DNA of 64,000 nt from Pseudophaeomoniella oleicola. Its lineage: Eukaryota; Ascomycota; Eurotiomycetes; Phaeomoniellales; Phaeomoniellaceae. The position numbers and the translations under genes are program-made. Numbering within the stretch: the stretch's first letter is position 1; every line of letters begins with the position of its first letter. Below are positions 47,326-59,301 of the stretch, one piece after another. The stretch is from assembly GCA_003868215.1 (NCBI GenBank), contig QWDQ01000037.1, forward strand, positions 186,001-250,000, given 5' to 3'. The notes beneath the pieces are model-generated. The model searched no databases and was not told the DNA's origin. It saw nothing but the letters and a program-made list of their open reading frames with translations.

Positions 47326-47912
47326 TATTCGCGACGGCGATTGGATTCGCTGCAGAATCGTTCTCTTCGTCTTCGAAGGGATGAATACTGATATTCGAAA
47401 ATATGCGTATCGCTGCGAGAATTGCGATCAAGTAGAATATGGCTAGACAGAGAATTTGCGCAGGCAACGTTGGTCTGATAAGATAGTAAAATAGCCCACT
47501 TGCTTGGAAATCTTCGAAGGCGCAAGAAGAATTTCCGCGGTTTCACTGATTCAATCGGCCAAGGGTCCAATCACCCCGCCTCCCCATCGTCCCTCCGGAG
47601 TCGGACTGTACTACGTAGTAATTACATTAGCAACCAATGGACATTAAGACTGTATAGGGCTTTGATATCCATTTCAATGCCTGCATTTCTACCTTATGTG
47701 CTATCTATAGAGATACAGCGGGCAAGTTTTTAACTAGCGGGCAGTATGTCAGGATGTTAGAAGCTATGCAAAAGGTCGGGGTGAGCGAAATCTACGTCCC
47801 TAACAAGTATCGAGGGCCATGGCTTCCGCCGCTTACAAAAAGTACTCCGTTGGACCTAGAACCAGCAGCTCTTTGATTTTGATTGCTATACATTCTCAGG
47901 TAGCGTTGCCTA
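47326..47912. other. Intergenic: promoter of the glutaredoxin gene
   Basis: No gene supported. One exact TACTACGTAGTA copy at 47609-47620. Confidence 0.55.
47609..47620. repeat. Palindrome TACTACGTAGTA
   Basis: Exact copy, 284 bp upstream of the glutaredoxin start codon. Confidence 0.9.
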
Positions 47913-48926
47913 CTATTTGGCGTATCTGTCCACGCTTTCTTCAGCCTCCTTGCCTTTTAAGAACCCTTGAAGGAATTGCTCCATGGAGGTACACCTTCTG
48001 CCTAACAGTCTCGCGCATAAGGGGTCCACGACGGCAAGCTCACCCTTCTCGATTGCCGGGTACGTAGTTTCCCATAGATTGGCAAATTCTCTTGCTTCAG
48101 GATTGTCTTTTGACCTCGACTGAGGATCCCCTTTTGAACCAGATTGTATCTGTGCTTGACGATCGATCCATGCTTCTTTCCCAATACCCTCCACTTCAAG
48201 CGGGTAGCCTTCTGCCTTCCACCCCAAGATATTCGAGATAGCTGAAGCAAGTCTGTCCAATGTCCAAGGCTCTGGACCACTGAGCAACACGCCCTTGTTC
48301 CTGAACTCCTGCGTAGAAGTATCTGCGACCATAATTTTTGCGGTTGCCTCGCCCAGCTCGTCCCTTGTGACCCATGAGATCCCCTGTGTGGGATTCAGAG
48401 GAACATACGCTTTCCGTTGTGATTGCGGTGCGTCCAAGTCGTGGAAATTTAAGTATAAAGGGAATGATTCACTGTATATGCCTTCCTTAATGACCGTGTA
48501 AGTCATGCTACCTGAATCGCACACCTGACCGAGGTACTTTGTAGTGTCCAGATGGGCTTGTTGAACAGCGGCTTCGCTGTCATCGCTAAAGGCGAGACTC
48601 GTATAATAGATGTGCTTGACGCCCACATCTCGTGCCGCATCTATAGCACTTATGTGGGCATCAACTCGGAGCCTGTGTGCGATAGAAGGGTAAGACACTA
48701 AGAGAAGGCGATCTGCCCCTTTGAACGACTTTCTGAGGGAATCAGAAGAAGTGTAGTCACCCTGACGAATGTCAATACCCAATGCTTTTGCATCCTCCGG
48801 TGCTTTTGAAGGATTGTGCAGCGAAATGATGAGGTCTTCAGCCGGGATATTTAGAGTATGGAGGAGGTGGTGCAGCACGCGAGAGCCTAGGCCTCCGGTG
48901 GTTCCTGTCAAACAGTACTTGGTCAT
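47913..48926 (-). CDS. NmrA-like NAD(P)-binding oxidoreductase (quinone oxidoreductase 2/azoreductase-like)
   Basis: Intronless frame of 337 aa. It is an atypical short-chain dehydrogenase fold of the NmrA/QOR2 type. The nucleotide-binding motif is TGTTGGLGSRVL at residues 7-18. Further typical pieces are IRQGDYTSSDSLRKSFKGAD, KHIYYTSLAFSDD and IKEGIYSESFPLYL, and the catalytic-type YTS is present. Members act as quinone or azo-group reductases or as NADP sensors; the reaction here is open. GTGGLG-type motif and a small basic/polar pocket point to NADPH. Confidence 0.88.
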   Translation of the reverse strand: MTKYCLTGTTGGLGSRVLHHLLHTLNIPAEDLIISLHNPSKAPEDAKALGIDIRQGDYTSSDSLRKSFKGADRLLLVSYPSIAHRLRVDAHISAIDAARDVGVKHIYYTSLAFSDDSEAAVQQAHLDTTKYLGQVCDSGSMTYTVIKEGIYSESFPLYLNFHDLDAPQSQRKAYVPLNPTQGISWVTRDELGEATAKIMVADTSTQEFRNKGVLLSGPEPWTLDRLASAISNILGWKAEGYPLEVEGIGKEAWIDRQAQIQSGSKGDPQSRSKDNPEAREFANLWETTYPAIEKGELAVVDPLCARLLGRRCTSMEQFLQGFLKGKEAEESVDRYAK

Positions 48927-49493
48927 TGTTGTTAATTACCGACTTTTGTATGGGCGTTCACGGCCAGCAACCAAACAGGTTCTCCTCGCTGCAACACAAC
49001 GCACTTTATATATACCTAAGGTAGGCTTTCAACCTAACAAATTATTTGTTTCCATTCACCTTACTTCATACCTCATATATACATTAACAATTCGGCCTCA
49101 CTTCCGTTACTTATCGGAAAATAATTACATTGGCACAGGCATCCTTGCCACAAAATGGACTCCGTAGAAGTACTACGTAGTATTAGTAATAGGAGCTTAT
49201 CAATAATTTCATGACATCATCGGCGACAACTGGTCACACCATGTCGCTCAGGTACAACGTACAACTCGGCCAGCAAAATGCAAAGCGACTATTCAATGTA
49301 TGGACGTCTTTTGACTAGGATAACCTGAACATCCGACAGACAGCATAGGTCAGCTTGGACCTCCTTCAAAATCTACGCTCTGGCTCCTTGCCTTGTTCAT
49401 CCTTTCCACCTTTTCCTGGTGTTGCATTGGAGAACCGTGGATATAAATACACCGTTATAGACAGAGGGACACGAGTCTAGCCTTACTTTCCGC
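48927..49493. other. Intergenic: promoter of the NmrA-like gene
   Basis: No gene supported. One exact TACTACGTAGTA copy at 49171-49182. Confidence 0.55.
49171..49182. repeat. Palindrome TACTACGTAGTA
   Basis: Exact copy, 245 bp upstream of the NmrA-like gene start codon. Confidence 0.9.
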
Positions 49494-50500
49494 TCATGAC
49501 GATTTGGATGGACCAATGTGACCTAGGACCATGCGCAACCGCGCGACTGCTGAGCTTCCGCTGACTCCATGGCATTGGCGAACTTCTTCACGGGCCTGTT
49601 TGATCAGCGTCCCAAGTACTCCCCAAACATCTTCATGGTAGTCCCTTATGTCGTCGAAGAAACCTAAAGTATGTACAGTAGAATCTTCCGACGAATCTAT
49701 TCTCAGCGAATTCTCGAATTTCTGGGAGAGATCTGTACGAGATTGCACTACGATATTGCGGATAAGTAGTTTGGAGCAGCAAGCTGGTCGGCAATCATAC
49801 CTGATATAGCTTTTACGAATTTGTCCGCAAGTTCCTTTTCTTCCGCACTAATGACGAAGGGTTGTTCGTCGTTTTCGCTGGGGTATTCTGACCAGAACTC
49901 TGGCTGGAAAGTTGAGTCTGCGAGCAGGCTTACAACTTCTGCGCCGTCTGCGCCATTATGTTCAACCAGAAGATTGCTTGCCGTGGTGGCATCGGTGTTA
50001 GCATGACTAGCAGCGCCGGAATTCCAAATACCTTCCATCGAACGTTGGCTTGAAGCAGTGAAGTGAGGGGTAGGTTCAACATCAGCTGCCGTAGCAGCTA
50101 TTGCATGTTGCAAAGTATTTTGATTGACACTCTTTGATGTCCATTCATCTATATCGAGACCTTCGGTAACTGTGCGACCTGGCTGACGCTCCCGCATCGT
50201 ACCCGGTGGTTGACAGTTCCCTGTTGTCTGTGTCGGTACGCCTCCCTGTGTCTGAAGGCCTCCGATAACATCTCTCGATGAAGTACCTGTGGACGGTGTG
50301 CCTTTGCTCTCTGCCTGTAGTGTAGAGGCCAAAGTCCTGTTGAGGTGAGAGCCTGATCCAGCAACAGAGCCTCTAAGGAGCCCTTGTGCTGAGGCTCCTA
50401 GCTTGTCAAGGAATGATGTAGATGGTTCCTTGATCGAGGCATTTCCTGCGGAAGAATCGACCTCAGGCTGATCGTCTTTAGCCTTTCCTTTGGCATCCAT
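49494..50500 (-). CDS. Unknown disordered protein, 317 aa
   Basis: Spliced model 49801-50500 and 49494-49747, with a 53-nt intron, all in phase. The start is the ATG at 50500; the in-frame GTG upstream is ignored. No family recognised. The N-terminal two thirds are rich in Ser, Thr, Gln, Gly and Pro and probably disordered; short conserved-looking islands are TSFLDKLGASAQGLLRG and GLDIDEWTSK. The C-terminal third is helical and charged (EEKELADKFVKAISG, FFDDIRDYHEDVWGVLGTLI) and is probably the folded part. Divergent from the PP2A B55 gene. Coding status rests on the phase-perfect splice and composition. Confidence 0.65.
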
Positions 50501-51360
50501 ATCTACTAGCACAGCAGGACGCCTGGAGGTTCAGTCCGCTATTGTAACAACAGTATTAGCTGGACACATGAATAAGGAAAGGTCCGCAATGATGAAGACT
50601 GAAGGTTTCTGCCTTCAGGACCAGGGTATAGCATGTGATAGAGTAGGGATCACACTTGGCAGCCTGGAATGGCCACGGGAGACCACCTGGTTACATGCTC
50701 AGAAGACAACCTTCTCAAGGTAAATCACCAGCCATCAGACTAGACCATCATAAAAGGTACCTATCGGCCTGAGAGCAAACAACAGGATAATCAGCAGCAG
50801 TTTATATCCCAAAATCGGATGTTATCGTAAGTTTTCGGGGTAGGAGAACCCCACGATCTGGAGGAGTGATGCTTTGCCAAGCATTTGTGGACAAAACAAG
50901 TTTAAGGCGTAGAGTGAACAGTGTGAACAGAGGCAAGGTACGAGGCGGACAGGGCGAGCTGCCACTACGTCGATTTCATAACCCAAACGCCCGAAGGTAC
51001 ATCACTTCGTTTCCACGTCACCAAATCACCACAACCACCAACATCAAGCGCCCATAACTGGCCTCTATCACTTTCGTATGTTCATTTACGCTGCCGTCTG
51101 CAGCTTCAACTGCCAGGACTGACGTGCGCTCTAGCCTCCTAGCCTCGTGCTTACACTAGCAGATACTGTCCCTCCATACTGCAATCGTTGGCACCCTCAA
51201 ATTCCGATAACAGCGACCATCAATTGAAACAGCGCGACACATCACATCCCCTACTGGCACTGAAGCTTGACTTATAGCTTCAAACCATCACCATCTCCAT
51301 CGTTACGCAAATATTGAAATCTGGTGCTCTGTAGAGGGAGCGAGTCGGTGCGCCTGAAAG
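50501..51360. promoter_or_regulatory. Divergent promoter between the unknown 317-aa gene and the B55 gene
   Basis: An 860-bp gap between outward-facing start codons. A pyrimidine/adenine-rich leader with CACCATC-type repeats lies just upstream of 51361. No gene seen. Confidence 0.55.
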
Positions 51361-53193
51361 ATGGGGGAAGGAGATTCTTCATCTCCAACATGGAAATTCA
51401 CACAGTACGTTCGCTTATCCTTTTCTACCTGATAGCTTTATGGTTAGCCGAGCCTCGTTATTCCCGGCCTTTCATTGAAAAGTCGGGTGCAGCTGTGGCC
51501 GAGATTACAGACCAGAACTATGGGAGGCTGAATCCAGGCTGACCACAACTTCAGATGCTTTGGTGATAAAGGGGACGTAGAAGATATTACCGAAGGTTAG
51601 TTGACTGCTGGCGTTCGCTGTGCTATAAGCGCACAACATACGTCATCCCCGTTGCAGCTTTTCAATTGACATCCTGTCTAGCCGATATAATATCAACAGT
51701 TGAATTCGACCACACTGGGAACTACCTTGCCACTGGAGACAAAGGTGGCCGTGTAGTGCTTTTTGAGAGAAATGAAACAGTGAGCATGATACAGAGTCTA
51801 TGCTTACTGCAATTTACTAACGACCGCTGAAGAAGAAGACATGCGAATATAAATTCCATACCGAATTCCAGTCCCATGAACCCGAGTTCGACTACTTGAA
51901 GTCATTGGAGATAGAAGAAAAAATCAATAAGATTAAGTGGTGTCGAAGACAGAACGCCTCTCACTACCTATTATCCACGAACGACAAGACTATCAAATTA
52001 TGGAAGGTGTTTGAGAAATCGCTCAAGGTGGTTGCAGAGAACAACCTGTCCCAAGAGTTAACCCCGGCCGGTGTTGGCGGCGGCGGTGCTCCAAGGGCAC
52101 CGCATGTATCAATCAAGGATGCCTCACAGCTGAAACTGCCTCGTATGACACATCATGATACGGTGGTCGCCGCCGTTCCACGGAGAACATATGCCAACGC
52201 TCATGCATATCACATCAACTCCATCTCCGTAAACAGTGACGGGGAAACGTTCATCAGCAGCGATGACCTCAGGATCAATCTGTGGAATTTGAATATTCAA
52301 GATCAGAGTTTCAACATTGTAGACATCAAGCCAGCCAACATGGAGGAGTTGACGGAAGTCATCACGGCGGCTGAGTTTCATCCCTTAAGCTGTAACTGGT
52401 TCATGTACGCCAGCTCTAAAGGGACCATTAAACTTGCAGACATGAGGGAGAGTGCGCTCTGTGACCAGCACGCTAAACGTAAGTTACGGTTGTTGAAGGC
52501 TGGACATCTCGCTGACTATCTCCTAGAATTCGAACAGGAAGAGGATCCGTCGTCCAGGTCATTCTTCTCAGAGATCATCTCTTCAATCTCTGATGTCCGC
52601 TTCTCCAACGATGGGCGATACATCCTTTCCAGAGATTATCTGACTGTCAAGATATGGGACGTGAATATGGAGCGTCAGCCTGTTAAAACCATTCCTATCC
52701 ATGAACACTTACGACCACGACTATGCGACACTTACGAGAATGATAGTATTTTCGATAAGTTCGAAGTCGTTTTCTCTGGTGATGGCAGCAATGTCATGAC
52801 TGGGAGCTACAACAACAACTTCATGATCTATCCATCTGATCCTGAGATAGAAACTGAAGTTGTGCTCCAGGCCGACAAGTCTGCTTTCAAGGCGAAGAAG
52901 GTTGGAGTTCCAACACCCATCAACTCTACTAGTCCGACTAGCGGGGCGAAGAAGGGAGGCTCCCGAGCCGGAAGTCCAGCTGCCGGTGCTGGCGGGCAGG
53001 GTGGCAGGATGAGGAAGGAGACTGATGCGGACCAAATTGACTTCAACAAAAAGATTTTGCATATGAGTTGGCATCCATTTGAAGACAGCATCGCCATTGC
53101 GGCTACGAATAATGTAAGTCGGGCCGTCTTGCTTCTTGCTCTTGCACCATGCTAATCGATTAATAACAGCTTTTTGTTTTCTCGGCATTGTAG
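51361..53193 (+). CDS. PP2A regulatory subunit B55 (Cdc55/PR55 type), WD-repeat
   Basis: Spliced model 51361-51404, 51555-51595, 51682-51779, 51833-52478, 52527-53113, 53170-53193, giving 479 aa; phases close at all five introns. B55 directs protein phosphatase 2A to substrates in mitotic exit and nutrient signalling. The sequence is a seven-bladed WD40 propeller of the PR55 kind: [83 protein letters not shown], and FTTGSYNN-like [15 protein letters not shown]. The last exon is only 24 nt and encodes the canonical LFVFSAL ending, a good check on the model. A Gly/Ser/Ala-rich insert (about residues 395-425) before the last blade is filamentous-fungal. The start [11 protein letters not shown] fits the family. 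Confidence 0.96.
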
Positions 53194-54009
53194 ACAGTTT
53201 TCCTCGGGTACTGGCGCAGCAGAAATGGGTAGGGTGGTGTATGGAAGTTGGGAGAATGATGACAGCTCGTGATGAGACCGGGCGGTAGAAATTGCGTTGG
53301 GGTTACCCAATTTGTCCATCAGACACTACGACCATTTGCATTTCACGATTTCAGAAATATTCCGCACCCTTCTAGTGCACTACCAGCAAGTTCTCCTTTC
53401 ATCTCAGACCGAAGGAACAAGTCGAGATCAACATGGATTTCTGATAGTGGATGTCAAACCTCTACATCTGGACCAGTATCCCGATGTCTCTGGTATGCCA
53501 TGGCAAGGGCTTTCCAAACCAGTTCCATGGGAAGTTCCTGCGTGAATGCTTGCTGCTCCCTATCAAATCACAACTCCCCTGGATCCTTTTCTCATTTTTC
53601 TTCTGACGCCAAACAGCGATCGGAACCACCCATGCAGGATAGGATAGGCTAGGCTAGGAAAGTGACCGCGTCGACCCGCAATCTGACAACGTTTCCTCTG
53701 ATGTTACAACTTATCTCCGGTTATCTATGTACGTATGTATCTGTGTATGTATGTACCTTAGGTAGATAGATAGATAGCTTACAGAAGTGCACAAGTGAGG
53801 AAGGTAGAAAGGGGAGGAGGGGAGAAGGGGGAAGGAGTTGTAACTCAGGAGCAGGTCCAAGGATGCATGCAGAGTGCGAAATAGGAATAGGAACAGGAAT
53901 AACTTAAGAACAGAAACAGAAAAACAGAAAGCAAAGCAGAATGAGACAGATTCAGATTTTTTCAAGAATAATGGAGGAACACCTTAAGTAATGTCAGAAA
54001 ACATAACTC

Positions 54010-54024
54010 TTTTTTTTTTTTTTT
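54010..54024. repeat. Run of 15 T
   Basis: Homopolymer in the low-complexity region between B55 and CSN4. Confidence 0.85.
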
Positions 54025-54325
54025 GAGCTGCAATTAATATTATTATCATTATTGTCGGTATTCTTTATTGATGGGCTTGCTTTTGAAGATCTGTGTGAGT
54101 ATGATGGTGAAAAGGTCTAGAGTAGGTAATTAACAAACAAACGTAATTTTTTCTGAATAGGAGAGTCGATACTAGAAAAAAAAAAAGAAAAAAGAAGGGG
54201 GGAAAATGATATATATATTTTTTGCTATATCAGAAGAGATGGAAAGGGATCGGGATTTTGTACATTGACGCGGGGGGAGGAGAAGGAGGAGGAGCATAGG
54301 AGGAGGAGGGAGTAGTATAGATTTT

Positions 54326-54344
54326 CAATGCAATGCAATGCAAT
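54326..54344. repeat. CAATG pentanucleotide repeat, nearly four units
   Basis: Three full CAATG units and a fourth CAAT, followed by CAACA-type repeats to 54365. Confidence 0.85.
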
Positions 54345-54550
54345 ACAAAACACAACACAACACATGCCAGGATTATTAGTGTCAAGGATTGGGGTTTGCG
54401 ATGGTATCACTTGAGAAGTCATGGTAGTCATAGTCATTGCATACCTCATGTAGGTAGGTTAGGTACCTAGGTACATATCAGAGTAAAAAGGGCATTCTTT
54501 TACTGTTCCAGTCGCTGGATAGAGAACTCGGGTCTTCTTCCATACAGAGC

Positions 54551-54554
<4 letters not shown>

Positions 54555-54584
<30 letters not shown>
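54555..54584. repeat. (CT)15 microsatellite
   Basis: Pure dinucleotide tract flanked on each side by an AGAGCTTT copy (54546-54553 and 54586-54593). Confidence 0.9.
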
Positions 54585-54587
<3 letters not shown>

Positions 54588-54949
54588 AGCTTTTTAAGAG
54601 ACCTGCCCACATCTGGAAACCAAGTTCAATTTCATTGATTGAAAGTGGATTGGGGGGGAAGAGAAAGCCATTTTCGCCGATTCGACTTGTAGTAGGGAAA
54701 GACCTGGTGTGTAGGTCTGTACGTATATGCGTACATACGTATGGCGGGTACTCTTCGCTTCCTGCTAAAAGTTTAGAATGAAGAGAAGAGGCGTGGTCTC
54801 CTTTCGATGCTTTTCCCTCAGGGTTACGAGGAGGTATGCTTTTGGATGTGAAAAGCTGTTTATGGGATTCGGTGTTAGAGTAAGCAAGTCTGTGGTCGAT
54901 GGTGTGCGGTGTAGGTTCGGTGATTAGTATTGAATGTAGCAGACTACCC

Positions 54950-56273
54950 CTACTGAACCATGGTCTCAGCAGCTAGTTCCTGTGTCGAAATGTCAGTACG
55001 ATTCCTTCCAGAGGCTCATAAATCATACCGGAAACCCCTCAACGATTCCCGCCGTAACTCGTTCGACCTCCTCGACCAAACCCTGTACAGCAATATCCCA
55101 GCTTTCCAGGCCCTGGCCACCTCGTGCAGGCGCACCCGGGTGTTCAAATTTGATAACACTGTCAATCTGGTCAATGACCCCTTTCAACCGTCCTTGTTCT
55201 ACCATTCTGGCAGCATATTCCTCGGCCTTCTCGCCTTTAGATTCCTTCGAATCAGCCGCGAGTCCAAGCAGGTCTGCGAGTGCGTCAGTGCTGATGTTCT
55301 CGTATAGCTTCGAAGCAGCAAGGAGGTTGTGTTCAATGACTGCCTTTTGTAAGACCGTTGAGCCGTCAGCTGTCATGGCCAGCTGATGTGGTTGAAGCTT
55401 TGCAGAGAAGGCCTGGACTTCAGAAGAGGATAGCAACCGATCAAGATACATCTTCTCAAGGATCGAGTATTCTTCCGTGTTCGAAGCGCGGTCATCTTTG
55501 TATAATTTTGCGAGTGTCTTCGCACGTTGAGGTCCAGCCGGAGCGAGAACGGCGGCAGTAATAGAGGCTGAAAGGGCTTGGAGTCGGTCTTCTTCTGCAA
55601 CGGCAGTTGAAAGACTGACATTGTAGTACTCGGCCGAGGCGTCGAGAAAGCGACGTCGGGCGTCAAGAATGCGCGCTTGGGAGAGTTGGAAATGAAGTTT
55701 CAACTCTGGGGAGGATGACAGGATTTCACTGGACGAGGGCAAATTCTTGATCTTGTTCAGGAAGGATTCGGCGTGGACTGTGTCGTCAATCTCGAGGTAC
55801 AATCGAGTTATCCGAATCCACATTCGTAACCGGTAGTCGTCTGAGATGGCGCGCTGAGTAGTGTCGAGGTGAATGCCTTGCAGGGTCTTCGCTGCAAGGT
55901 CATAGTCTTCCGAAGCTTCGTATGCGTCTGCAAGGTTTTCCCGTAGCTGCGCCTCTTGTTCTTCGAATGTGGCTGTCGAGCTAACAAGAGCATTTTGGAG
56001 ATGAGTCGCAACAGTTATGATCGTGTCGGTGGGTAAAGGAGAAGAGAGGGATTGAATCAAGCTCGTAAGCAACGGGCGTGTAGCCACCAGCCCAATGCTG
56101 TCAGCGAGCAGGGTATCGATAAAAGAAGTCAAGTCAGCTGCGAGTGTGTCTTGGTTGGCCGATTTTGCGTTTGCTAGAATGCGCTTCAACAAATCACTGT
56201 AAGCTTGAGCTTTGGCGGGATGAGGCGTCTCGGGGATTGCAGCCAAAGCTGCTGTCACATTGGGAGAAGTCAT
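54950..56273 (-). CDS. csn4: COP9 signalosome subunit 4 (PCI-domain protein)
   Basis: Spliced model 55029-56273 and 54950-54979, giving 424 aa. CSN4 is a scaffold subunit of the COP9 signalosome, which removes NEDD8 from cullin-RING ligases; in Aspergillus CsnD is needed for sexual development and light responses. The N-terminal helical repeats include LRENLADAYEASEDYDLAAKTLQGI and RLRMWIRITRLYLEIDD. The PCI region follows (YSILEKMYLDRLLSSSEV, VLQKAVIEHNLLAASKLYENI, ARMVEQGRLKGVIDQIDSVI), ending with EEVERVTAGIVEGFP. The tiny final exon of 30 nt adds ELAAETMVQ and is needed for the usual CSN4 tail; without it the frame stops after one more codon. The start is MTSPNVTAALAA; eight upstream in-frame codons are not likely translated. 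Confidence 0.92.
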
Positions 56274-56721
56274 ATTGGATAGGAACTGGCAGGGCATGCT
56301 CGGGCTGCGAATTGACGTATCGAGATTTAAAATCTATTTGGCTTGGAGGTTCATGCTTGCAAGGGTGGGGGTGGGTGAGGCTGAGGCGAGGCTGAGGCTG
56401 AGGTCAGCGCCGATAAGAAGCTTGTCCGGGGGGTTGGATATATCAACGAGGCCGCTGGATAAGGTTAAACGCGCAGTAATTACAGTACCTCCGTACTACG
56501 TAGTAGAATTGGGGGAGACGAATGACTAAGCTTATCGATAAGGGTCTCAGACAGCATTCCTCTCTCCTTTTCGATTTGATACATTCGTATACTCCACGGC
56601 TTAGAAGCTTCAATTAAAAGTAATGTGTATTGTTCATTATTGCAAATTGCGGCATGTCACTTGTCATACACGACCGTTAAGACCAACATCTTGGACTCTA
56701 TTCTATTTCCACTATCACCCG
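56274..56721. other. Intergenic: promoter of CSN4 and 3' flank of the P450 gene
   Basis: No gene supported. It has GAGGCTGAGG direct repeats at about 56377-56402 and one exact TACTACGTAGTA at 56494-56505. Confidence 0.55.
56494..56505. repeat. Palindrome TACTACGTAGTA
   Basis: Exact copy, 221 bp upstream of the CSN4 start codon. Confidence 0.9.
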
Positions 56722-58411
56722 TCAGAATTTGGCTTGCCGCTTTCTAATTCCAACCATCAACTCCGTCGGTTTCCTCAAGAAACCTTCTCGCGTGCCCATT
56801 TCTGCTCCATCTCTCTCCGGTCCTTGCAATTCGAAGTCGTAATTCTTGAACACTGTCGCCACAATGCATGCAAGTTCCATCTCTGCCACATTCCTGCCCA
56901 CGCAAGCCCTGGGCCCATAACTGAAGGGAATGAAAGCGTCCTTCTGTTTCTCCGTTAACCGACCAGGCTCCCATCGATCGGGATCAAACTCATTGGCATC
57001 AGGCCCCCAGATCTCAGTGGAATGATGTATCGTGTAAGCGGGCACGGAGAGCGAAGTCCCCGGAGGGAAATAGTAGCCTTGAATCTCCAATCCTGGATTG
57101 TTTGATGGTATCAGACGAGGGAGCCCTAGGGATGAGGTCGAGTGAATGCGGAGCGCTTCTTTGATCACACGATCCATATATGGCAGGTCTCTGATCGATG
57201 CATATTCTGGAACACGAACGTCGGCGGGGAGATTCTCATCAAGTTCCTTTTGCAACTTCCCCAGGACACCCGGTGTACGCAGAACCCAGTTCAAGAGCGC
57301 ACAGGACGTGTTTGAAGTTGTGTCTGACCCAGCGATAAGTTGCGTTAAGGCTTCAGCTGTAAGTTCTTCACGACCTAGTTTCTCTCCCTTGTCATCACGC
57401 CCCTCCATGAGACGAGCCAGCAAATCTACTCGTTCACTGGGGTGATCTAATCTCTCTCTAACTCGCGCAATCGCGATGCCTGCCAAGTTCTCAACAGCCG
57501 CGATGCCCTTTGAGAAGAATGGATCTGGCAAGTACTTTGCATATGGCTTGACCCACTATGATCGAGTGGTGAGCTGTAAGTTGGATCGCCATAGGAAACT
57601 AGGACTTACTGGCATACAACCAAGGGTGTTGGATACTTCACCACGTCGATTAAGCACTTCTACCGCTGGTGAGTAAGTTGGTGGGGAATCGGGTGTCTTT
57701 CGAACTTCTGCGACGTCTTTCCCCTTTTCCAGCATACCGAAAGGGGCGCCGAAAGCGAGATCGCCAATGACATCGAAGGCAAGGTAGTTGAACCAATTGA
57801 GAGCGTCAATGCTAGCATATTTGGTATTCGGATTGGGGTGAGAGCTAATGTTATCCCATTGCCTCACAAACATTTCTAGGTTAGCATGTATGTACTGCTC
57901 GAATTGCCCGACTGATTTAGCAGAGAAAGTATGAGCCACTGTCTTGCGTTTGCGGGTATGCTGAGCTCTGTCTCGTGTGTTGAAGAGTCCTCTCCTGATA
58001 GATACGAAAGCATCGTAGTACTCGCTGTTGTATATCAGCCTTGTCCGTTCCAATGACGAGTCCGACCAACTGTAGCCAGACCACGCTTTATGGGAAGAGA
58101 AATATAAAGTTATAGTACCTCTTTAAGAATCCATTTCCGTGCCCATAGATGATTGGTATCGCGTCAGCGTCCGCAATCGAGACATGACCTGGCTGGATAC
58201 GAACAATCTTGCCATACTTCTTATGAGCTCCATCAACAGCCCGGTACCTCTTCCCGCGTCGACTATGGTACATGAGCCATAGGTTGCTCAAAGAGGCCGT
58301 TAGTGGGCCAGGGACTCTAATGAGGTGCCAGCGTTGGAAACACGGGAGAAAGAAAACGAGAAAGGGCAGGAATAGGAGAGTGTAAGGCGTGACGAAAAAA
58401 TCGATGATCAT
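56722..58411 (-). CDS. Cytochrome P450, CYP53-like (benzoate 4-monooxygenase type)
   Basis: Spliced model 58119-58411, 57610-58024, 56722-57555, giving 513 aa. CYP53 enzymes para-hydroxylate benzoate, the first step of the fungal benzoate/beta-ketoadipate route and a detoxification of plant aromatics. The membrane anchor is near the N-terminus (YTLLFLPFLVFFLPCF), followed by RVPGP. Family-typical pieces are EYYDAFVSIRRGLFNTRDRA, the I-helix AGSDTTSNTSC, KEALRIHSTSSLGLPR for the ExxR helix, and FDPDRWEPGR. The haem loop FSYGPRACVGRN has the thiolate Cys454. The AGSDTTSNTSC helix and the NTRDRA stretch are why I favour CYP53 over other families. The exon 2 acceptor before GAGTACTACG was chosen because it joins GFLKS to EYYDAF. 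A permease gene lies 890 bp upstream in the same direction. Confidence 0.88.
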
Positions 58412-59301
58412 GGTGTTCCAAAAAGACAAGTGCAAAACAACGAGATTCGGTCTCTCAGCTTTGGGCCGACAGACGCCAATGCAGGACGAAGACGTTGACC
58501 AAGCTGCCAACCTTCTCCCTCACAGCCTGGGTTCTGGAGTCTTCTTTAACACGTTGTAGATCGTCCAGAAGACATGAATGGAGCACCCCACGACTGTTGC
58601 AGAGATTGCAGAAACTTTCCAGCTTATATAACATTAAGAGGCAGGCGTCTCGGTCTCGGATAGCGGTATGATCTAATGATGAATAGATCATTTCGGGTTA
58701 CTCATAGCCGAAGTCGGCAGAGCTTGATTTGTGTCATGAACGAGCCAGGATTAGCGCCTACAGTATGGGGGAAGCGTTGGACCCCCGCAATATCCCCAGG
58801 GATCACCCTGCAGAAACCTGAATCGGTACATGGCTCCGTCGTCGTGGTCGAGGTATTTCCGGAGCCGACGAGTAAGGAAGGACGCAGAGTCATGTACGGA
58901 GACGGATTAATTGATGGATGATTGGATACCCGCCTAGCAATCTGTCGGTGATCCGTCCGTCTCCCGATCTAAGGTTTGTATTCTTGCAGGCTCGCAGCTG
59001 AGCAATTCCTCAATCAATGTCACAGAATGAGGGGTTAGATGGTTATAGAGGTCAAATGAGGGGACGTTCAGAATGAGGAAAGGAAGTGATGTGCAGATAA
59101 TACAGGTAGCTCTTCGGATCGGGTCGGTCTCGGGAATTGAAGCGGCAGATGCTATGTGTCGAAGCAGGCCTGGTTCCCGTGGCATATTCAGTGCTTCTGC
59201 TCGCAAGGATCTCTATATAATGTTATAGGTTGAAGTAGACAGACAGTAAGGACTGTCCAATATGATACAACGAAGGTTTGCAATTGGAAACGGATACACA
59301 A
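58412..59301. other. Intergenic: promoter of the P450 gene
   Basis: An 890-bp gap without a supported gene. No palindrome-family copy was noticed here. Confidence 0.5.

Larger units (their letters stand above)
53194..54949. other. 1.76-kb intergenic region between convergent genes, low-complexity
   Basis: 3' flanks of the B55 and CSN4 genes. It has an unusual density of simple sequence: GTATGT/TAGATAGA runs (53720-53780), a purine-rich block (53790-53840), 15 T at 54010-54024, A/G-rich runs (54174-54205), CAATG repeats and a (CT)15 tract. No gene is supported. Confidence 0.6.
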
